DNA from: Actinomycetes bacterium
GTDB lineage: Bacteria; Actinomycetota; Thermoleophilia; Solirubrobacterales; 70-9
NCBI GenBank assembly: GCA_023434465.1
Contig: JAEYSQ010000239.1
Span: 1-8,366, forward strand
Length of the DNA stretch: 8,366 bases
Reading direction: 5' to 3'
Shown here: piece by piece, positions 5,903 to 8,366 of the stretch
Numbering within the stretch: position 1 is the first letter of the stretch
Layout of the letters: each line of letters starts with the position of its first letter
Position numbers and translations under genes: made by a program
The notes under the pieces: model-generated
Told to the model about the DNA's origin: nothing
Databases searched by the model: none
The model's input: only the letters and a program-made list of their open reading frames with translations

Positions 5903-6942
5903 TCGACGAGGTACCAACCGCTCATTCCCTGGTGCAGATGGTTGAAGACGTGGCAGTGGTAAAGCCAGCGACCGGGATTGTCCTCGATCCAGCGAATCCG
6001 GAACGAGTCGCCGGGGCCAAAGGTCTTGTTGTCCTCGATGTTTCCGCCCGGCTCCTGCCAGCGGTGTCCGTGGATGTGGAAGGTGTGGAAGTCGTCGTCG
6101 ATCCCGTAAACATGCATCGCGACGTCGTCACCGACGTTGGCCCGCAGGGTCGGGGTGTTGCCGGTGTAGGCGCGACCGTTGATCGCGTAGAGGACCGCCT
6201 TGCTGGGGGCGACGACACCGGGCAGATAGGTGTGGAAACCGAGGAAGAACTCACGGTCCGGTTTCGGCTCGTCGGGATCCCGGATGACCATCGGACCGAA
6301 CAGCCCTTTCGGGATCCCGGTCGTCTCGAAGGGTCCATGGTCGTGGTAGAGCCAGGAACCCTGGGTCCCCGGCGGGCACTCCCAGACGTAGGTGAAGGTC
6401 CGTCCGCGCTGGACGAAGCCACCCGGGTCGGTCCAGTAGCCCTTGTAGGCCCCGTCCATCTCGTTCGAGTAGAAGGCCCCATGGGGATGCATCGTCACCG
6501 GCAGCGGCAGGGTGTTGCGGAAGTGGACCACGAGCGTGTCGCCGACCGTCGCGTCGAGCAGCGGCCCGGGCACGGTGGCGGGGCCGATCGGCTTCGAGAA
6601 ATTCGGTTCGTACAGGCGGTACGCATATGCCTGGCCCTTGGTCCGGCCGACCTTCTTGGCGACCGACTGGCCCATCATCTGGTCGCGCCGCTTGGGCATG
6701 ATGTTCCAGGTGACCGGTTCAGCCTGGATCCAGTATTCCTTGCGGTTTCCGGTGACCGCGGCCTTGCTGATCTGAGGATCGTTCTTGGCCGCAGCGACCT
6801 TGGGGGGCACCGGCACTTCCTTCGCCAGTGCCTTGAAGTTGGTCTTCTCGTTGATCTCGAACTGCTTGCTGCCGATCGTGCAGATCAGCGCTCCGCCAGC
6901 GATCCCGAGAAAGCTCCTCCTGTCGAATGATTCGAAGCTCAA
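5899..6942 (-). CDS. Two-domain multicopper oxidase (small-laccase type), Tat-exported
   Basis: This is a 347-residue protein starting with a twin-arginine signal (DRRSFLGIAGGALICTIGS). Domain 1 (about 105-225) carries HPHG (H152, H154) and WLYHDHG (H200, H202) and has no type 1 site. Domain 2 (about 230-347) carries HTFHIHGH (H286, H289, H291) and HCHVFNHLHQGM (H329, C330, H331, H335, M340). By homology the trinuclear cluster uses H152, H154, H200, H202, H289, H291, H329 and H331. The type 1 site uses H286, C330, H335 and M340. All ligands are present, so the enzyme should couple one-electron substrate oxidation to O2 reduction. Size and a type 1 site only in domain 2 match type B two-domain oxidases such as Streptomyces SLAC, which work as trimers. 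The substrate is unknown: phenolics, Cu(I) or the neighbouring cupredoxins are possible. The start is TTG at 6942, 10 nt after the upstream stop, with only a weak GTGAG upstream; no in-frame ATG occurs before residue 82. It overlaps cupredoxin 3. Confidence 0.95.
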   Translation of the reverse strand: MSFESFDRRSFLGIAGGALICTIGSKQFEINEKTNFKALAKEVPVPPKVAAAKNDPQISKAAVTGNRKEYWIQAEPVTWNIMPKRRDQMMGQSVAKKVGRTKGQAYAYRLYEPNFSKPIGPATVPGPLLDATVGDTLVVHFRNTLPLPVTMHPHGAFYSNEMDGAYKGYWTDPGGFVQRGRTFTYVWECPPGTQGSWLYHDHGPFETTGIPKGLFGPMVIRDPDEPKPDREFFLGFHTYLPGVVAPSKAVLYAINGRAYTGNTPTLRANVGDDVAMHVYGIDDDFHTFHIHGHRWQEPGGNIEDNKTFGPGDSFRIRWIEDNPGRWLYHCHVFNHLHQGMSGWYLVE

Positions 6943-6952
6943 CTCGGCATTC

Positions 6953-7501
6953 TCACTTTCCGACCTTGACGGCCATTCGCATCAGGTGGTGCAGGCTGCA
7001 GGCAAACACCCACGTGCCTCTCTTATCCAGCTGCCTGGTCCAGCTGTAGTTCCTCGACGGTGAGTTCGGGGTCGCGTAATCCGACCGGTCGACACCGGCG
7101 GGAGCGTTGAGGAGGCTGATGTTGTGGGGGTTCTGATTCATGTCGCTCCAGACCCATCTAATCCGGTCGCCAGCCTTGATCTTGAGGGAGTCAGGACTGA
7201 AATAGTCGTTGATGTAGTCGTCAAGCACATCAACACGCCAGGTCTTGCCGGGCTTCGGTTTTGCCGGCTTGTGGGCGAATCGCTTGCGGGCCTTGCGGAC
7301 GCAAGCCTTGCGCCGCTTTGCCTTCCTGATCTTCCGGCACTTCCTCAGCGCCTTCTTCAGGGCGGCTTTCTTCTGGCCCTTCTTGGCGCTCTTTGATACT
7401 GCGGTCGCGGTCGCCGCTGAATCAGGCACCCCGGCCCGGGCCGCTGCCGATGGCAGGGCCCAGACCAGAAGCACCGAAATTGCGACTATCGCGAAGCGCA
7501 T
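6953..7501 (-). CDS. Exported cupredoxin 2 with Lys/Arg-rich N-terminal linker
   Basis: This is a 182-residue protein. The signal peptide is RFAIVAISVLLVWALPSAAARA, cleaved near residue 23. A strongly basic segment follows (about 37-85) with Cys at 55 and 67 (KCRKIRKAKRRKACVRKARK). The cupredoxin domain (about 86-182) begins GKTWRVDVLDDY. It has the first ligand in NPHNISLL (H126) and the terminal loop WVFACSLHHLMRMAVKV, with C168, H171 and M174, giving a complete type 1 set with C-x2-H-x2-M spacing as in amicyanin. It is a paralogue of cupredoxin 1: both share the basic linker with two Cys, GKTW-K/R-VDV, GVDR-x-D and C-S-x-H-x-L-M. The ATG at 7501 lies 9 nt after the cupredoxin 1 stop with only a weak ribosome site, suggesting coupled translation. 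A likely role is electron transfer at the cell surface, perhaps with the oxidase encoded next. Confidence 0.88.
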   Translation of the reverse strand: MRFAIVAISVLLVWALPSAAARAGVPDSAATATAVSKSAKKGQKKAALKKALRKCRKIRKAKRRKACVRKARKRFAHKPAKPKPGKTWRVDVLDDYINDYFSPDSLKIKAGDRIRWVWSDMNQNPHNISLLNAPAGVDRSDYATPNSPSRNYSWTRQLDKRGTWVFACSLHHLMRMAVKVGK

Positions 7502-7510
7502 GCGCCATGC

Positions 7511-8080
7511 CTACCGGCTGACGTTCACGTTCATCGTCATCAGGACGTGAATGCTGCAGACGAACGAGTAGTCACCGGGCTTGGTGAACTGACGCTTGAA
7601 GGTGGCGTTGGGACCGACCATCAGGCTCGACTTGAAGTCTCTCCGGTCGACCCCGCTCGGCCACGGCACCGAAGGCGTCACGTCATGCGGCTCACGTCCG
7701 GTGGCGTTCTTCCAGTCCCAGAGGATGGAATCGTTCACCTTGATGCTGAGCTGATTCGGGATGTACGCGTACGGATCGGTGACGTCGACCTTCCAGGTCT
7801 TGCCCTTCGGCTTGTTCTGCTTCCTGGAAATCCGCGCGTAACGCTTGTTCACGGCACGCTTGCACTTCTTCCTCAGCTTCACGGTCCGCTTTCGGGTCGC
7901 AGCCCGCTTCTTGTTGCACTTCTTGAGGGCTTTGGCCTTGGCCTTCTTCTGCTTCGCAGTAAGGGCGCTGGCCGAAGCGTCACTGGCAGCGGCGGGAGCG
8001 ATACTGGCCGCCCCCACGGCCAGTGTCACGAGTCCTGCCGCCAGAATCCCCGTCAACCGCTTCTTGAGCAGTGAATTCAT
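7511..8080 (-). CDS. Exported cupredoxin 1 with Lys/Arg-rich N-terminal linker
   Basis: This is a 189-residue protein. The signal peptide (LLKKRLTGILAAGLVTLAVG) ends at AAA near residue 32. A Lys/Arg-dense linker follows (about 42-94) with Cys at 55 and 73. The cupredoxin domain (about 95-189) begins GKTWKVDVTDPYAYIP. It has the first ligand in REPHDVTPS (H132) and the loop YSFVCSIHVLMTMNVNV, with C175, H178 and M181, a complete amicyanin-like type 1 site. The start is ATG at 8080 with AGGAAG 9 nt upstream, the best ribosome site of the three cupredoxin genes. It follows the stop of the edge gene by 30 nt, with no promoter seen in the gap, so the transcript probably begins further upstream. 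It is paralogous to the next gene. A role as a soluble or wall-bound electron carrier is inferred. Confidence 0.88.
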   Translation of the reverse strand: MNSLLKKRLTGILAAGLVTLAVGAASIAPAAASDASASALTAKQKKAKAKALKKCNKKRAATRKRTVKLRKKCKRAVNKRYARISRKQNKPKGKTWKVDVTDPYAYIPNQLSIKVNDSILWDWKNATGREPHDVTPSVPWPSGVDRRDFKSSLMVGPNATFKRQFTKPGDYSFVCSIHVLMTMNVNVSR

Positions 8081-8089
8081 GATTTGTTT

Positions 8090-8095
8090 CTTCCT
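8090..8095 (-). promoter_or_regulatory. Ribosome binding site of cupredoxin 1
   Basis: AGGAAG (read on the minus strand) lies 9 nt before ATG at 8080. The 30-nt gap after the edge gene holds this site and nothing resembling a promoter or terminator. Confidence 0.55.
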
Positions 8096-8110
8096 GTTTC
8101 CCTTTCCGGA

Positions 8111-8366
8111 TCAGCCGTTCCAGGGGCTGGGTCGGTTGGCGAGGTCTTCGCACTCCTGGGCGGTTACCCGGGGGGCGTTAGCGGCCTCCAGGGTCTCGCC
8201 GTCCACCGTGTACGGCGGGTGCGATACCAGGGTCATGCCGCATTCCTGCAGCTGTGACGGACGAACCTCGGCCACACCGAAGATGGTGCTGAGGTCGCGC
8301 CAGGGCTCGATGACGTCGTTGACGAGGTCGACGTACGCCATGTTGACCTGGAGACCGGCACCCAGC
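8111..8366 (-). CDS. C-terminal end of an unrecognised protein, N-terminus off the right edge
   Basis: The reverse strand is open from the window edge to a TGA at 8113-8111, giving 84 residues. The ATG at 8341 is in frame, but the reading frame stays open upstream of it (L-G-A-G-L-Q-V-N), so it is probably internal. I do not recognise the sequence. It is soluble-looking, with two Cys in similar settings (SQLQECGMTL and AQECEDLANR) and a Pro/Trp-rich end (NRPSPWNG). It lies 30 nt upstream of cupredoxin 1 on the same strand and could be the preceding gene of the copper operon or an independent gene. The missing N-terminal part is needed to decide. Confidence 0.6.
   Translation of the reverse strand, partial: LGAGLQVNMAYVDLVNDVIEPWRDLSTIFGVAEVRPSQLQECGMTLVSHPPYTVDGETLEAANAPRVTAQECEDLANRPSPWNG

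Noticed and set aside
5932..6930. 332-codon plus-strand frame antisense to the oxidase
   Set aside because: Its composition (Val, Arg, Gly, Asp-rich) is a by-product of codon use in the oxidase, whose motifs are unmistakable.
5899..6942. Copper nitrite reductase (NirK) as an alternative identity for the oxidase
   Set aside because: NirK has its type 1 site in domain 1 and no trinuclear cluster. Here domain 1 has H-D-H and the type 1 Cys is in domain 2 within HCHxxxHxxxGM.
7861..7980. Lys-rich coding stretch as a possible tandem DNA repeat
   Set aside because: The bias comes from AAG codons for Lys, without a regular repeat period.

Overview
The window is GC-rich, tightly packed bacterial DNA. 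It has actinobacterial traits: GTG and TTG starts, a candidate leaderless GTG gene, an EthR-like TetR regulator and secreted proteins rich in Lys/Arg. The delta-60 repeat protein and the basic beta-strand tail of one cupredoxin recall secreted proteins of Thermoleophilia, order Solirubrobacterales. That placement is an inference from protein style only; no marker gene is present.

Layout. The left part (1-1946, minus strand) holds an FUSC-type membrane protein running off the left edge. Just upstream of it is an overlapping or nearly abutting 224-residue soluble protein of unknown function with a DUF3137-like segment. A 98-bp divergent intergenic region (1947-2044) separates this pair from lemA, the only plus-strand gene (2045-2611). 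A 69-bp convergent gap with two hairpins lies between lemA and everything to its right.

The right part (2681-8366) is an unbroken minus-strand run. In transcription order it reads: C-terminal end of an unrecognised protein (right edge), cupredoxin 1, cupredoxin 2, a two-domain multicopper oxidase with a twin-arginine signal, cupredoxin 3, a secreted delta-60 repeat protein, and an EthR-like TetR regulator. From cupredoxin 1 to the delta-60 gene the junctions are -4 to 12 nt (the start codon chosen for cupredoxin 3 sets the overlap). This implies one transcript with translational coupling. The regulator sits 39 nt further on and has its own candidate leaderless promoter.

Working model (inference). 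The five coupled genes encode an exported copper-redox module. Two paralogous cupredoxins with complete type 1 copper ligand sets would shuttle electrons to or from the oxidase. The oxidase has all the histidines for a trinuclear copper centre plus a type 1 site and could reduce O2. The third cupredoxin keeps His-Cys-His but lacks the axial Met. The delta-60 protein may be a structural or binding partner. Three cupredoxins, a two-domain oxidase and a delta-60 protein in one operon is not an arrangement I can match to a characterised system, and it is the most interesting part of the window. No RNA genes, CRISPR arrays, insertion sequences or attachment sites were seen.
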